A DNA stretch of 64,000 nucleotides from Platanthera guangdongensis (Eukaryota; Streptophyta; Magnoliopsida; Asparagales; Orchidaceae), in the NCBI GenBank assembly GCA_039583875.1, contig CM077158.1, positions 233,050,453 to 233,114,452 on the forward strand. Reading direction: 5' to 3'. The notes beneath the pieces are model-generated. The model saw only the letters and a program-made list of their open reading frames with translations, ran no database searches and had not been told where the DNA came from. The translations under genes were made by a program, and so were the position numbers. Of this stretch, positions 1 to 10,569 are shown one piece after another (position 1 is the stretch's first letter; the number at the start of each line of letters is the position of its first letter).

Positions 1-1101
1 AGACTTAGGAAGGCTTTGTATGGGTTAAAACAAGCCCCTAGGGCTTGGTATGAAACCCTGTCTAGTTTCCTCATTGAGAATAAATTCACAAGGGGGAAAA
101 TAGACAAGACTCTATTCCTTAGGGAATCCAGAGGCAAGATAATACTAATCCAAATATATGTAGATGACATCATATTTGGGTCTAATGAAAGTAGTATTTG
201 CAAAAAGTTTGCAAAACTAATGCAAGGACAATTTGAGATGAGCAGTATGGGGGAACTTAAGTTATTCTTGGGTCTCCAAGTTAGACAGACTGAGAATGGT
301 TTATCCATATGCCAGTCTAAGTTCACCCTAGAACTGATAAGGAAGTATGGTATGGAATCATCCAGTACCATGAAGACTCCTATGGGGTCAAGTATGTCTC
401 TTAGCAAAGATGATGCAGGGAAACCTGTAGATGAGACTTTGTATAGAGGGATAGTTGGCTCCCTTCTATATTTGACTGTAAGTAGACCAGATATCATGTA
501 TGCTACATGTGTCTGTGCTAGGTACCAAGCATGCCCTAAAGAGTCTCATTTGACAGCAGTCAAAAGGATACTGAGATATCTAAAGGGCACTCCTTATCTA
601 GGCCTTTGGTACCCTAGGAATGGAGACTTTGATCTGACAGGTTATTCAGATGTAGATTTTGCAGGCTGCAAAGAAGATAGGAAAAGTACAACTGGTACCT
701 GTCAATTCCTAGGTGGAAGACTGATATCATGGAGTAGCAAGAAGCAAACTAGTGTGGCTATCTCCACAGCAGAATCAGAATATGTGGCTGCAGGAAGTTG
801 CTGTGCTCAACTTCTATGGATATAACATCAGCTAGTAGACTATGGTATTCAAGTAAGTAGAACACCACTGTTTTGTGATTCTACTAGTGCTATATCTATT
901 GCAAACAATCCTGTTTCCCATAGTAGAACTAAACATATTGAAATAAAATATCATTTTCTAAGGGAACATGTAGAAAAAGAAGATATTTCACTAGAATATG
1001 TAAATACAGATAATCAACTAGCTGACATGTATACAAAGCCCCTAGAAGAAACAAAGTTCAATAGGTTTAAAATTGAACTAGGTATGATAAACATAGAATA
1101 A
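1..1101 (+). pseudogene. pol: Copia A pol C-terminus: reverse transcriptase and RNase H
   Basis: This is the C-terminal part of a Ty1/copia polyprotein. It begins in the RT palm/finger region ([12 protein letters not shown]) and carries the catalytic YVDDIIFGS box near residue 54. The later motifs SRPDIMYA, YLKGTP and SSKKQTSVAISTAESEY mark the RT connection and the RNase H. The frame runs from base 1 to TAA at 1099-1101, with one internal TAA at 823 just after LLWI. There the homologous position in copia F reads CAA-type Gln, so the stop fits a C-to-T change. Earlier domains are outside the window. The domain calls are secure; the product would be non-functional as it stands. Confidence 0.92.
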
Positions 1102-1128
1102 GTTTACAGAAATGACTAAGTAAAATAG

Positions 1129-1460
1129 TGTCGACACACAGAGTTGTCTGTGTCGAGACAGAGAAGTGGTGTCGACACTTCAGGGAAAAGGTGTCGACAC
1201 ATCTAGGAAGTTGGTGTCGACACTTCAGAAAATAAGTATCGACACATACAGGATAGGTGTCGACACATCCAAGGTGGTGTCGACACTTAGGCTTTATGCA
1301 GTATTAGTGAAGTAAAGTCTCGACTAAGTGTCGAGTTAAGTGGTGTCGACACATAACCAAGTGTCGACACATATATTCTGTCGACTATACTTGTGTCGAC
1401 ACATTGTTGTCGAGACATTATAAGTCTGTGTCGACACTTTTCAACAGTGTCGACACAATT
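1129..1460. repeat. GTGTCGACAC palindrome array between pol and ORF3 (copia A)
   Basis: About a dozen exact or one-mismatch copies of the 10-bp palindrome GTGTCGACAC (SalI core GTCGAC) are scattered through this 330-bp non-coding spacer. The same motif fills the U3 of this element's LTR and the equivalent spacers of copias B and C. Because the unit is palindromic and has no stop in any frame, it creates spurious ORFs rich in VST, CRH and VDT on both strands. Confidence 0.95.
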
Positions 1461-1502
1461 TAAGTTTATTGACGCGCCCTTTCATCTTCAATCCTAGAAA
1501 GG

Positions 1503-1510
1503 TATAAATA
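1503..1510 (+). promoter_or_regulatory. TATA box upstream of ORF3 (copia A)
   Basis: TATAAATA within GGTATAAATAGG lies just after the palindrome array and about 106 bp before the ORF3 start position. The same box with nearly the same spacing occurs in copias B and C, which supports an internal promoter for ORF3. Function is inferred. Confidence 0.6.
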
Positions 1511-1608
1511 GGATTTCAACATTGTCTGTCGACACGCTCACCAAAGTTTCGAGACCAAACTTGTGTGTCGACACCTCTCTTCTCTCAATTCAAATTCTTC
1601 AAACCCTA

Positions 1609-4460
1609 TTGGCGCCCAAGCTCGAGGAGAACGTAAATGAAGGCTATGAACTGGTGCGGCATGCGTTTGATGATGCAGAATCAGAGATCAAGGATGTGGT
1701 AACCCTAGTTGCAAACTCAGGGTTAGATTTTCTTGTTTCAGAGCCGACAAAGATATGGAAGAAAGAAGTTCTGGAGTTTCTAAATGGCGCAACCCTAGAT
1801 GACTCTGGACTCAAGATAAAGTCAAGGGTTCATGGAGAAAAGGTGAAGGTATCACCTAAGAGTTTGAGAAAGGTACTAAACCTACCAAGGACTAAAGAAG
1901 AAGATGAAGTTTCTGCTTCTAAGACAAGAGAAGCTTTAACATGGTGTGGACTGGATTCCAAGATGAAAATTGGATCAGTATTCAATAGAAAGGGAATGAA
2001 TAACCAAGGAAAATTTCTCTCTGAAATTGTTGGCAAGGTGATCCTGTGCAAGTCTGGAGGACATGACAGGATTTCAGCATATATGTTCAGTCTTATGACA
2101 AGGTTAATCTTCCAACTAAACACTGATTGGTCTGGAGTTGTGTTTGAGAAGATTAAGTAGAGCCTGAAGAAACCCAATTTGGGTAGGATTCTTAGTCTAT
2201 GCCTTGCTGGTAGTATACCATAGGTTATGAGTCAAGCTGCTGGATCTAAAATCAACCACATGAGGAAGATGGACATGAGGATCTTCTCAAGATGGGATAG
2301 GGTCTTGACTAAGGAAATGCCAACTCCTGAGAAGGAAACCCCACAAAAGAAGAAGAAGAAGATAGCCCCAGTGGCTCAAGAATCATCTAGTAGCTCTGAA
2401 GAGCATGTTGTCTTTACACCAGATGATGAACAAGAAACTGAAACTATTGGAAAGTCTCCAGATAGACAAGTAGCTGCAGACAAGCAGGGGGAGCTACCAC
2501 ATGCTAGCCCTCTTCACCGGGATTCTATCCAGGGGGAGTCTCTACTGGTTGAAGAGCCAACTCCTCTAGAAAGTGAAAGAGCTACACAAACCATACTTGA
2601 GGTAATAACTGAAATAAACCAATTAGATTTCTCTATTGAGAATGCAGTTATAACTGACACATTATCTACTGCAAATCAGCAACCTCAGGTTCCTAGTCAA
2701 CCTCAAGATGTTGTCATGGAGGACACATCTGTTGCAGATCAAGTAGTGTCTGATCAAGTAGTTGATGAGATTAGGAATTCCCCACCCCTTCATCAACAAG
2801 AATTTACCCTAGAAGAACTTTTCCCTGATCTTATCCAAACAGACTTTAAGAAGGAAAGTGCTGCTGCTGAGGGGGAGAAGGCCCAAGTTGAGGGGGAGCA
2901 AGTGGAGATTCTAGAAGAAACTGCAAGGAAAGAGCCTGAGAAGCCCAAGGATGTTGAGGAGCTACCTAGGGAGAGGGTAGAAATAGTCAGCACATCAGCT
3001 TCTGAGGATGAGGAGGCTGCCAGAGCTAAAAAGAGAAAGTTTCAAGTCTTTAAAAGAAGGAGCCAAACTTATAAAAAGGCTTTACAAACCATTGCCCCAC
3101 AGCCTATATCACAGCCAGCACCATCTGTAGATTATAGTTCTCTGATGGTTGTTATGCAGATAAAGCTTGATGAGCAAAGGCAAGCCATAGAGAAGTATGT
3201 GGATGAAGGGCAAAAATCTCTACAGTTTGATCTGGCCCAGGACATTAAGTCTATTAGATTTGAAATGAATCTAAATAAGAAGGAGATGACTGACTGCTTC
3301 TAAAAGGGAGGGAATGCAGTAGTCTATCTAGCTACTCATCAAGAGAAAATCAAAGCTCAAGTGGATGAACTTGAAGTAAAGCAAGGATATGTACTAGAGA
3401 ATCAAATCAGAATGAATGATAACTTGACAGCTTCCCACAATGCAATTGTCACTGAACTAAAGAATATAGCAACTGCCCAGAATGCAGCCCTGACTACTGC
3501 CAAAGAGGAATTTGACAAAGAATTGCAAGAAAGCCTAACTGCTGTAACTTCTGCAATTCAAGATTCCCAGAAGCTCCTCACTGAAAAACTCCAAAGGTTG
3601 AAACCTTTTTATAAGGATGGAGTCAATTACCTAAATGCTCAAATCAGATTTCAGAAAGATGATCTAAGAGATCACATAGAAAGAGAAGTCATAAAGGGGG
3701 AGAGGGTGTTAGTTAAAGCAGGCTCTGATCATGCAAAATGGATTTCCAATTCCATCAGAGCCACTCTTGGTTATCCTCCTTTATGTGATGATGATAATGT
3801 AGCAGAGTCTGGGATTAATCCCGCCTATCTTGGAGGGGAGCAAGCTGAAGTAGCTCAGGTGATCTATCCTCCACCAGACTTTGATATGGTACAAGCTGAT
3901 ATTCAGTCCATGTATATCCCACCTGAGGGAAAGCACAATGTGATCATAGAAAAAGTGGTTCAGCCAGTATCTGAGGCTGTACAAGAAGATATACTGAAAG
4001 AACAAGAAGCCAGATTGTCTAAGAAGAGGTTCAGAGAGCAAGCTGAACAAAGGCCTGATTTTGAACAGTGGAGCCCAACCTCAAGGAATATTATCTTAAC
4101 TGCATGGAAGGCTGCCAAAGACAATATTCAAGATAGAAACAAGTGGTTTTCTGAACTGGAGTGGAGGAAGCATGAGACTAGGCAAGAAACCATTGTGCAA
4201 TATAGAAGAAAGGCAAAGATGGGAAAGCTACCTCCTACTGCCCAGGAGCCTAGCAAGTACTTTCCTAAGCCTTATCATTATTTTAAAAGGCAAAGATCAA
4301 AGCTGAAGAGCAAAAGAAGAAGGATCTTAAAGGCAAGAAGCCTGCTGCTGCTGAAGATGCTGAAGCCCTTGTGCAAGCAAAGATACAGTCTGGGAAGGGC
4401 ATAGTTATTAAGGAGGCTGAGCTAAAATGGATTAGAATTATCTTTAGTTTACAGCTGTAA
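1609..4460 (+). pseudogene. Copia A ORF3 (Sirevirus env-like position), degraded
   Basis: This is the third ORF, downstream of pol, of unknown function. Its start is placed by comparison with B and C, which read ATG-GCG/GCA (MAPKLE); here the start codon is TTG. One frame runs to about 4290 with in-frame stops near 2158, 2221 and 3301, then a one-base loss shifts the end, which otherwise stops at TAA 4458-4460. The N-terminal third (LEENVNEGYELVR onward) resembles a domain common in plant transposon-encoded proteins. The middle is acidic and Ser/Glu-rich with basic clusters (KKKKK, KKRKFQVFKRR), and the rest is a long charged helical region. I see no signal peptide or membrane segment, so an envelope role is not supported by sequence. 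Confidence 0.8.
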
Positions 4461-4690
4461 TCGTTTTATTTTAAACACTCTGTAAACTTTTGTTTAATGA
4501 ATATGACAAAGTTGTTAGACAATGTGATGTGTGAAAAATCTATTACATAATTATTCTGAGATATATATGTGTACATGTTTTGTTTAATACATGTTAATGT
4601 ACTTTTCCTGATTGCATAATCCTATTTTACATCATACTGTGATTTTATTATGTATGGTGTATATCATTGACTAAGGGTTATGACTTCTCC
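4461..4690 (+). other. Copia A ORF3-to-LTR spacer
   Basis: AT-rich non-coding stretch between the end of ORF3 and the polypurine tract. I see no palindrome copies and no ORF. Copia C has an equivalent 250-bp spacer. Confidence 0.6.
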
Positions 4691-4704
4691 AAATAGGGGG
4701 AGAT
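4691..4704 (+). other. Polypurine tract, copia A
   Basis: AAATAGGGGGAGAT lies directly against the LTR start TGTTGGG. This is the plus-strand priming site for reverse transcription. Copia C carries the same tract in reverse complement at 13465-13478. Confidence 0.9.
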
Positions 4705-4849
4705 TGTTGGGTACATTGGTTTAAATGTACCTGATTTGAAGAAGCCTCACCCTACTCAATGATATACATCAAAATGTGTTTGATGTATTTTGAGTTGCCT
4801 TGTGCAGGTTAAGAATTTACAGGGAAAGATGAAAAGTTTCTAAGTTCAT

Positions 4850-5716
4850 GTGTCGACACCCAGAAGGAAAGTGTCGACACTTAAGAAGACTTGTGTCGAC
4901 ACCCAGACAAGTAGTGTCAACACTTGGAGTAACTGTGTCGACACCAGGGATGCAGAGTCGACACCAGATAGAAAGTGTCGACACATGAAGGCTGTGTCAA
5001 CACTCAATAAAGAAATGTCCAGTGAAGAAGTGTCGACACTTAGAAGCAGTGTCGACACCTGAATTGTGTCTACATCAGAAAGTGTCGACACTTGGAGGCT
5101 GTGTCGACACTCAGCAAAAGTCAGCAGAGTCTAAGTATAAGTGTTGACATAATAAAGAATGTGTCGACACTCAGCAGAAGACTCAACACTTAAAGAAAGT
5201 GTCGACACAAGAAAGAATGTGTCGACACTCAGCAGAAGACTCAACACATGAAGAAAGTGTCGACACTAGGAGGCTGTGTCGACACTCAGCAAAGTTCAAC
5301 AAAAATTCTAAGTACAAGTGTCAACACATGAAGATGTGTCGACACTCAGCCAAAGTCTCAACAGAAGAAGAATGTGTCGACACAAAGAGTAGTGTCGACA
5401 CTCAGCAAGTATCAACACAGAAGGCAAGTGTCGACACCAAGAAGATGTGTCGACACTGAACAAGTTCAACACATGAAGATGTGTCGACATAAAGGAGTTG
5501 TGTCAACACTTACAAGAATTCAACAAAGTACTGAAGAACAAGGAGTTGTGTCGACACTCAATATCAGTTTCGACACATATTGAAGAAGCTGTGTCGAAAA
5601 GTGAATTCTACAACACAAGGAGTTGTGTCGACACCTTGAAGGCTAGTGTCGACACTTAGTCAACTTGTGTCGACACTTAGTCTATAAGTGTCGACACTTA
5701 AAGACAGATTGTCTCG
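4850..5716. repeat. Phased GTGTCGACAC array in U3, copia A
   Basis: Several dozen exact or near-exact copies. Starts read by eye are 4850, 4871, 4893, 4914, 4935, about 4955 and 4975, and again 5141, 5161, about 5180, 5199, 5219, about 5240, 5257 and 5276. Spacing is thus about 19-22 bp, close to two helical turns. Sequence between copies is variable, and half-degenerate copies (GTGTCAACAC, GTGTTGACAT) keep the register. Confidence 0.93.
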
Positions 5717-5854
5717 ACACTTTCAGACAGTTATAAATATTTCAAGAAGTGACTGGATGACATGACAGCTGCCTTTCCAGCCGGTCTACTGCAACTGTCA
5801 GAGATGTCAGAAAGCCGTTAGAAATCGGATCAGTCGGTCACCATGAAGAAGGCC

Positions 5855-5862
5855 TATATATA
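5855..5862 (+). promoter_or_regulatory. LTR TATA box, copia A
   Basis: TATATATA inside GGCCTATATATAGGC, about 140 bp downstream of the last palindrome. The same position in the B LTRs reads GAAGCCTATATATAG. It is probably the core promoter that sets the start of R. Confidence 0.7.
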
Positions 5863-6239
5863 GGCTTATACTGTCTACAGAAAGAGATTATTTTCAACAC
5901 AGATTTTACACAAGATCAAGAGATTGAAAAAAAAGAAGATCTAGTTATTCATTGAAGAATCAAGTGAAGATATAAGAAGTTGGAGATAGAGAGAGCTCCT
6001 TCCAAGAAGATAGCCATTGGAATCAGGCTGTGAAGAAGGGTTCAGACCTAGTTCTGAATCTTAAGTTGCAGTGATTGAAGATCAGCTGCAGAGAATCAAT
6101 CCTATTGTGTTCTACATTCAAGAAGCTTTGAAGAAAGCCAAGTGAGATTGATCTCAGCAGAGTTCTTCCAAGAACTCATCAAGAACCTATCAACTCATCT
6201 CTCTTTTTCTGAGTTGTAGGTATACACTTTGTAATTCTA

Positions 6240-6480
6240 AATTTCTTGTAGGATCCTTAGGGATCTGAGTTGTAAGCCTGTAATTATAAAGGCTGAGTGG
6301 TAGGGCCTGTGTGCCTGAGTGTAGGAGATCTAATTCTCTGAGTGTAGGCCTGTTGTGGCTGAGTGTAGGCCTTGTGGCTGAGTGTAGGCCTTGTGGCTGA
6401 GTGTAGGTCTTTGAAGAAGACTGAGTTGTAGGGCTTTGGGCCTGAGCTGTAGGAACCTGTTTTGGGGTTCTGAGTGTAAG
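6240..6480 (+). repeat. CTGAGTGTAGG repeats in R/U5 of copia A LTR
   Basis: About ten units of the type CTGAGT(T)GTAGG, including three consecutive 19-20 bp copies near 6355-6415 (GGCTGAGTGTAGGCCTTGTG). The LTRs of B (9940-10200, 33690-33970) and C (reverse complement) carry the same family with different unit counts. The antisense ORF across this region is an artefact of the repeats. Confidence 0.8.
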
Positions 6481-6755
6481 ATCTGAGGATCTGAGATAGT
6501 GGAGGAGTTTGGCTGAATCTAGTACACTACTAGATAGGCGAAGGGGGAAAGTGGATGTACCCAAACCTTGGGGAACCACGATAAATCTGTGTGTTCACTA
6601 TGTGCATGTTTGATTCTGTGATTGCTGATTGATTTCTGTGAAGAAGTAGTTATACCTTTGTGATATAATCTGCAATTTGCCTAAAAAGTTAAAAAAGATT
6701 TAAGTCACCTATTCACCCCCCCCCCCCTCTAGGTGATTAGGTACAATTTCTTTCA

Positions 6756-7026
6756 GAACCTCAACGGCGGAGAGATCTCCCTGCAGAACCACTGCACCTC
6801 CACGAAATCTAGGAACTCCAAAAGAAATGGAGTGAAAACGACCAATCCAAGCTTATATAAAAAGCTACTGCTGCGCGATAACTAGCTACCGCCGCGCGAT
6901 ACCTTAATTCAACGCCTCGTTCCGAGCTCAACTGCCCAAACCTTCCAATCACGGTCCGCCACGTGGCCACGCCGTTACGGATTCACTATCGTCGTGCGAT
7001 TGGGTGCTAACATCGCGCGGTAGCCG
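6756..7026. other. Unassigned 270 bp between copia A and the gypsy D LTR
   Basis: It matches nothing else I recognise in the window. It contains a TATATAAAA string near 6855 and several copies of a GCGCGATA/GTGCGATT-like word. Either it is the flank of a truncated D LTR or a different U3 joined to D-type R/U5 sequence. Confidence 0.5.
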
Positions 7027-8764
7027 ACATCGGTTATGACTCAAACCAGAGCGGCGAGAGCGACGACTCCTTCCGTTCGTGAACTTCTGGAAGCAATTCT
7101 GGGAGCCTCGGTGGACGAAATATTCAATGAATCATAGATCCTGAAAGCTCTCGCTGAGAGCTACGCCCGTGTGGTACGTATTTCCCTTTTCAGGGACCTT
7201 TTCACGCGGGGTTTTTCAGCCCTAACCGCCGTTTGGCCGATCTCCTGTAGATTTTGCTTCGTTGTGCCTTCTTTCGGACCGATCTACGACGTGTGGAATT
7301 TCGGAGGATGATTTCAGACGAAATCGAGGCAAGTGATGGTTTTCTTCCTTCCCTCTCATTCCTAAAGTGATTTGATCGATTTTACATCGTTCTAATTCCA
7401 CTTAAAAAAATCAAGATTTGGCGTGCCTTGATCCTCACTTGTTTTCTAACCGACAAATTGATGTTCTTATCTACGAAATCAACCGTGAAATTTTGCTTAA
7501 GTCCTTATAGTCTGTTAACTTAGTCTTTAATCCATTTTAAAGGTTATTCATTTATTGAGTGAGCCTCCATTTTGTCAAGTCCATTTGTCGAGCTGTTCGG
7601 CAATCCTAGTTTATTATTCGATAAGGCAAGATTGCCTTTGTGAGATCCGTACACTAAAATTAGGGGTGTAGAGTCTAGTCGGTTGTGCCATTCTCGAGAT
7701 ATAAGTACTTGTTTTAGGATTGTTGGTGTTAGTGAACTAAACCACCGCCACAGTGTCCTATACTTTAAGCTTGTGTACCTTACGAGATTTTCCCTAGTGT
7801 TGTTGGGTTATTGCTGGTGTGCTGGCAGAGGTATCTCCCACCACAGTTACTGGATATTTTCCAGTTTTGCTGTGTCGAGTTATGAGACCACTTCATTTTC
7901 CCTTAGGTGCTCGTGGAGTTAGTGGGTGTGTTGGCGGAGGTGTCTCCCCCTACTGTTGTCGGATGCTTACCGGTGTTTCCCATGGGGCCCTTGTGGAGTT
8001 TGTTATGTGGGTGTGTTGGCGGAGGTAACTCCCCCCACATTTTTTGGATGCTTACTGGTGTTAATAATTGAATTTTTTATTTAAACTATTAGGACCTTTG
8101 CAATATGTTTAGGCTATCAAATTATAGTTGTACCTTTAGAATATTGCTCTCCACCATGTTTGGTGTAGCCTGGCATACGTGGATGCTAACGTAAGTTTCT
8201 CATTGTTTACTTGTTATACATATTGTACCTTTCTTTCAGTATATTCGGTCTTGGGTTGGTACCCCTGTTGATCGTTGTTTACCTTTCTACATTTGATTTC
8301 CTACCGCCACTTGTACTTTCTTGCTGAGGCGTTCTTCTTTTGAATGTCTCAGGTTTAGGACAGTAGCTGTGTGTGGAGCTAGGGCTGGTGTTTTCAGCAT
8401 ATCAGTTGTAGTTGTGACTTTTCACCTCACCGTCGTGAGGTAGGTTGTTGGTTATGGTTTTATTTTTACTTAGTTCAGACATACTCATGTGTTTTTTTGG
8501 GTTCGTGTCAGGTTGTTGACGCCCACAGCTTGTTTGTGATTTTGGACACTTTGCTAGTTGCTAGTTTACTTTCTCGCTTGTTTTGTATAGCTTACCTGCT
8601 CTCTGGGAAGTTTTATGTTAGGTTTGCATGTTAGGTATTTTAAGTATAAAATTAAAAGGATTTATATCATCATTACATAGTATCTTTCAAAATGAATAAC
8701 ACTCTATTTTAAAGGTTTATAAAAGTTCTTTCATACCTATACCAAACCTAGAGGTCTGCATAAC
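7027..8764 (+). repeat. 5' LTR of gypsy D, proximal fragment
   Basis: From about GACTCAAACCAGAGCGG onward this matches 62165-63596 base for base with scattered differences, up to about 8455. The remaining 310 bp continue an LTR end that the other copy has lost. At 8765 copia B interrupts it. The first several hundred bases expected of a D LTR (as at 39594-39874 and 61640-62165) are absent here. Assignment as the 5' LTR rests on position and on the match to the 3' copy. Confidence 0.75.
7809..8060 (+). repeat. Three tandem units in gypsy D LTR
   Basis: Three units of 85-110 bp, each starting about GGTGTG(T/C)TGGCGGAGGT and continuing CTCCC...GGAT(G/A)...T. Units begin near 7814, 7923 and 8010. 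The same three occur at about 62940-63190 in the 3' copy, so the repeat predates transposition of D. Confidence 0.75.
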
Positions 8765-8903
8765 TGTTGGGTACATTGGAAAATGTGTACCAGATTTGGA
8801 GAAGCCTCACCTAACTCAATGATATGCATCAAGTTGTATTTGATGTTGTGTTGAGTTATCATGTGCAGGTTAAGTAAATGGAAGAAAACTTTTCTAAGTA
8901 CAA

Positions 8904-9293
8904 GTGTCGATACTTGGGAATGGCTGTGTCGACATCAAGGGCTAGATTGTGTCGACACCCAGAATTTGTGTCGACACACAGAAATCTATCGACAACACTG
9001 TGTCAACACCAAGGGCGAGATTATGTCGACACCCAGAATTTGTGTCGACACACAGTGAAGCTGTCGACACATTCCAGAATTCTGTCGACAACGACTGTGT
9101 CGACACACAGAACTTGTGTCGACACACACCAGAATTCTGTCGGCATCAACATTGTCAAGACAAGGAGTGATTGTGTCGACACACAGGACTTGTGTCGACA
9201 CATTCCACAGAAGCTGTGTCGAGAAGAAAAAGTGAAGCTGTGTCGACATCATCAAGACTTGTGCCGACACATGGACAATGTATGTCGACACAT
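8904..9293. repeat. GTGTCGACAC array in 5' LTR, copia B
   Basis: About twenty exact or degenerate copies in 390 bp, interleaved with words such as CCAGAATTTGTG and ACCAGAATTCTG. The matching array in the 3' LTR is 32659-33048. The overlapping ORFs on both strands are by-products of the stop-free palindrome. Confidence 0.92.
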
Positions 9294-9460
9294 GTGAAGT
9301 ATTCACTCGACATTCTCTACTGCTGAGTCAAAGTCCAATGAAGGTTGAAGTAATACAACTGGAGACTTGACAGCTGTCATTACTGACATTGCTGTCACAT
9401 CTGTCAGAGGTGTCAGAAGACCGTTTGGAACCGGAACAGCCGGTAACCATGGATGAAGCC

Positions 9461-9468
9461 TATATATA
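9461..9468 (+). promoter_or_regulatory. LTR TATA box, copia B
   Basis: TATATATA after GATGAAGCC, about 165 bp downstream of the palindrome array. The partner in the 3' LTR is at 33217-33224. Confidence 0.7.
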
Positions 9469-10491
9469 GATATACTCTCTCAACAATTAGGATCAATCAT
9501 GAACAATTATCAATTATGAAGAAGTGATCGTGAACGCGATCAGTGAATAAATAATAATCTCTGAAGGATTGAGAATCCAGAAGTAGAGAAAGAAGAAACA
9601 GTCAACAGATTATAGAGAGAGAAAAATAAGAAGGAGAGAAGTTCTCATCCAGTGAAGGCAGATCCTGAACAGTCTGCCAGAAGAATTCAGATCAATTCTG
9701 AAGAAGAATTCAGATTAATTTCTGAATAAGAAGGAAGCTGATTGAAGATCAACTCCAACACCAAGAAGATCAACCTTACTTAGTTCAGATTCAAGAAGCT
9801 TTGAAGAAGCTAAGACGGGTTGATCCTTAAGTAATCAGTTCTATCAAGAACTGATCAAGAAGCTTTCAACCAATTCTCTCTCCATCTGGTTGAAGATATT
9901 ATTATTTTTTATCAATAACTTTTGTAGGATCTGTAATAGATCTGAGTGTAGGAGATTTATTTCTCTGAGTTGTAAGGCTAAATTATAAAGGCTGAGGTAG
10001 GGCTGAGTGCCTGAGGTAGGGGAATATGTTCCCTGAGTTGTAGGCCTGGGAAAGAGGCTGAGGTAGGGCTTTTGCCTGAGTTCTAGAAGTGGGGTTTCAC
10101 TCTGAGTTGTAGGCCTGTGAAAGATGCTAAGGTAGGGCTTGTGCCTGAGTTGTAGGAGTGTGGATTCACTCTGAGTTGTAGGAACCATTCTTGGTTTTGA
10201 GCTTTAAGATCTGCAGATCTGAGAAGGAAGAAGGAAGTTAGGCTGAATCTAGTAAACTGCTAGATAGGTGAAGGGGGAAAGTGGATGTACCCATCATTTG
10301 GGAAACCACTATAAATCTGGCGTGCAATATGTGGAATGTTGTGTGTATGTGAATGTTATGCTGTGATATCTGCTGAATAATTTGCTAAACTAGATAGATT
10401 TGTCTGCCTAAGTTAGAAAAAGAATTGAACCTATTCACCCCCCCCCCTCCTCTCTAGGTGTTTAGGACATCTTGAAACCAATTCTTTCAAG

Positions 10492-10503
10492 TGGTATCAG
10501 AAC
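10492..10503 (+). other. Primer binding site, copia B
   Basis: TGGTATCAGAAC begins two bases after the LTR end. It is near-identical to the initiator-Met tRNA complement TGGTATCAGAGC used by most plant copia elements. Confidence 0.9.
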
Positions 10504-10569
10504 TAGGTTTCTCAAAGAATAGACTTAACAGTCTGAGTAGATCTCCAAGGCAGAAATCTATTAGGCAAA

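Larger units (their letters stand above)
1..6755 (+). mobile_element. Copia A: Sirevirus-type LTR retrotransposon, 3' part
   Basis: The element enters from the left edge with the end of pol, then has a palindrome-rich spacer, ORF3, polypurine tract and complete 3' LTR. The order pol-spacer-ORF3-LTR, the LTR end CTATTCACCCCC...TCTAGG and the RT sequence type place it in the Sirevirus lineage of Ty1/copia. The 5' LTR, gag, protease and integrase lie outside the window. The target-site duplication would be GAACC (6756-6760), but the left copy cannot be seen. Confidence 0.9.
4705..6755 (+). repeat. 3' LTR of copia A
   Basis: About 2.05 kb, beginning TGTTGGGTAC and ending TTTCTTTCA. U3 holds the GTGTCGACAC array (4850-5716), then a conserved proximal block containing GTCAGAGATGTCAGAA and a TATA box at 5855. 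R/U5 holds repeated CTGAGTGTAGG-type units and the conserved block GTGGATGTACCC...GGAACCAC. A poly-C run precedes CTCTAGGTG near the end. It matches the LTRs of B and C in order but is clearly diverged from both. Confidence 0.92.
8765..10489 (+). repeat. 5' LTR of copia B
   Basis: 1725 bp from TGTTGGGTAC to ATTCTTTCA, directly followed by the primer binding site. It is closely similar to 32544-34010, which is its truncated partner. U3 carries the palindrome array, then GTCAGAGGTGTCAGAA, then the TATA box. R/U5 carries the CTGAGTTGTAGG repeats and a poly-C run before the end. Confidence 0.95.

Noticed and set aside
1609..4460. Calling ORF3 a true envelope gene
   Set aside because: No signal peptide, transmembrane helix or fusion-like segment is visible in A, B, C or F; only the position is env-like.
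4846..5583. Many overlapping ORFs on both strands rich in VST/CRH/VDT (also at 8861-9306, 12876-13329, 23384-24003, 32614-33114)
   Set aside because: They arise because GTGTCGACAC has no stop in any frame and reads the same on both strands. They have no domain and change frame between copies.
4850..5716. CRISPR-like array (short repeat, ~10-bp spacers)
   Set aside because: The repeat is only 10 bp, the spacers are far too short, and the array lies inside plant LTRs with no cas genes.
6190..6579. 129-aa antisense ORF in the copia A LTR, and similar ones at 9844-10188 and 33700-33945
   Set aside because: Translation of the CTGAGTTGTAGG repeat family in R/U5; no conserved product.
7683..8028. 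ORFs in gypsy D LTR, repeated at 62814-63298
   Set aside because: Created by the three tandem GGCGGAGGT units; frames are not kept between the two LTR copies.
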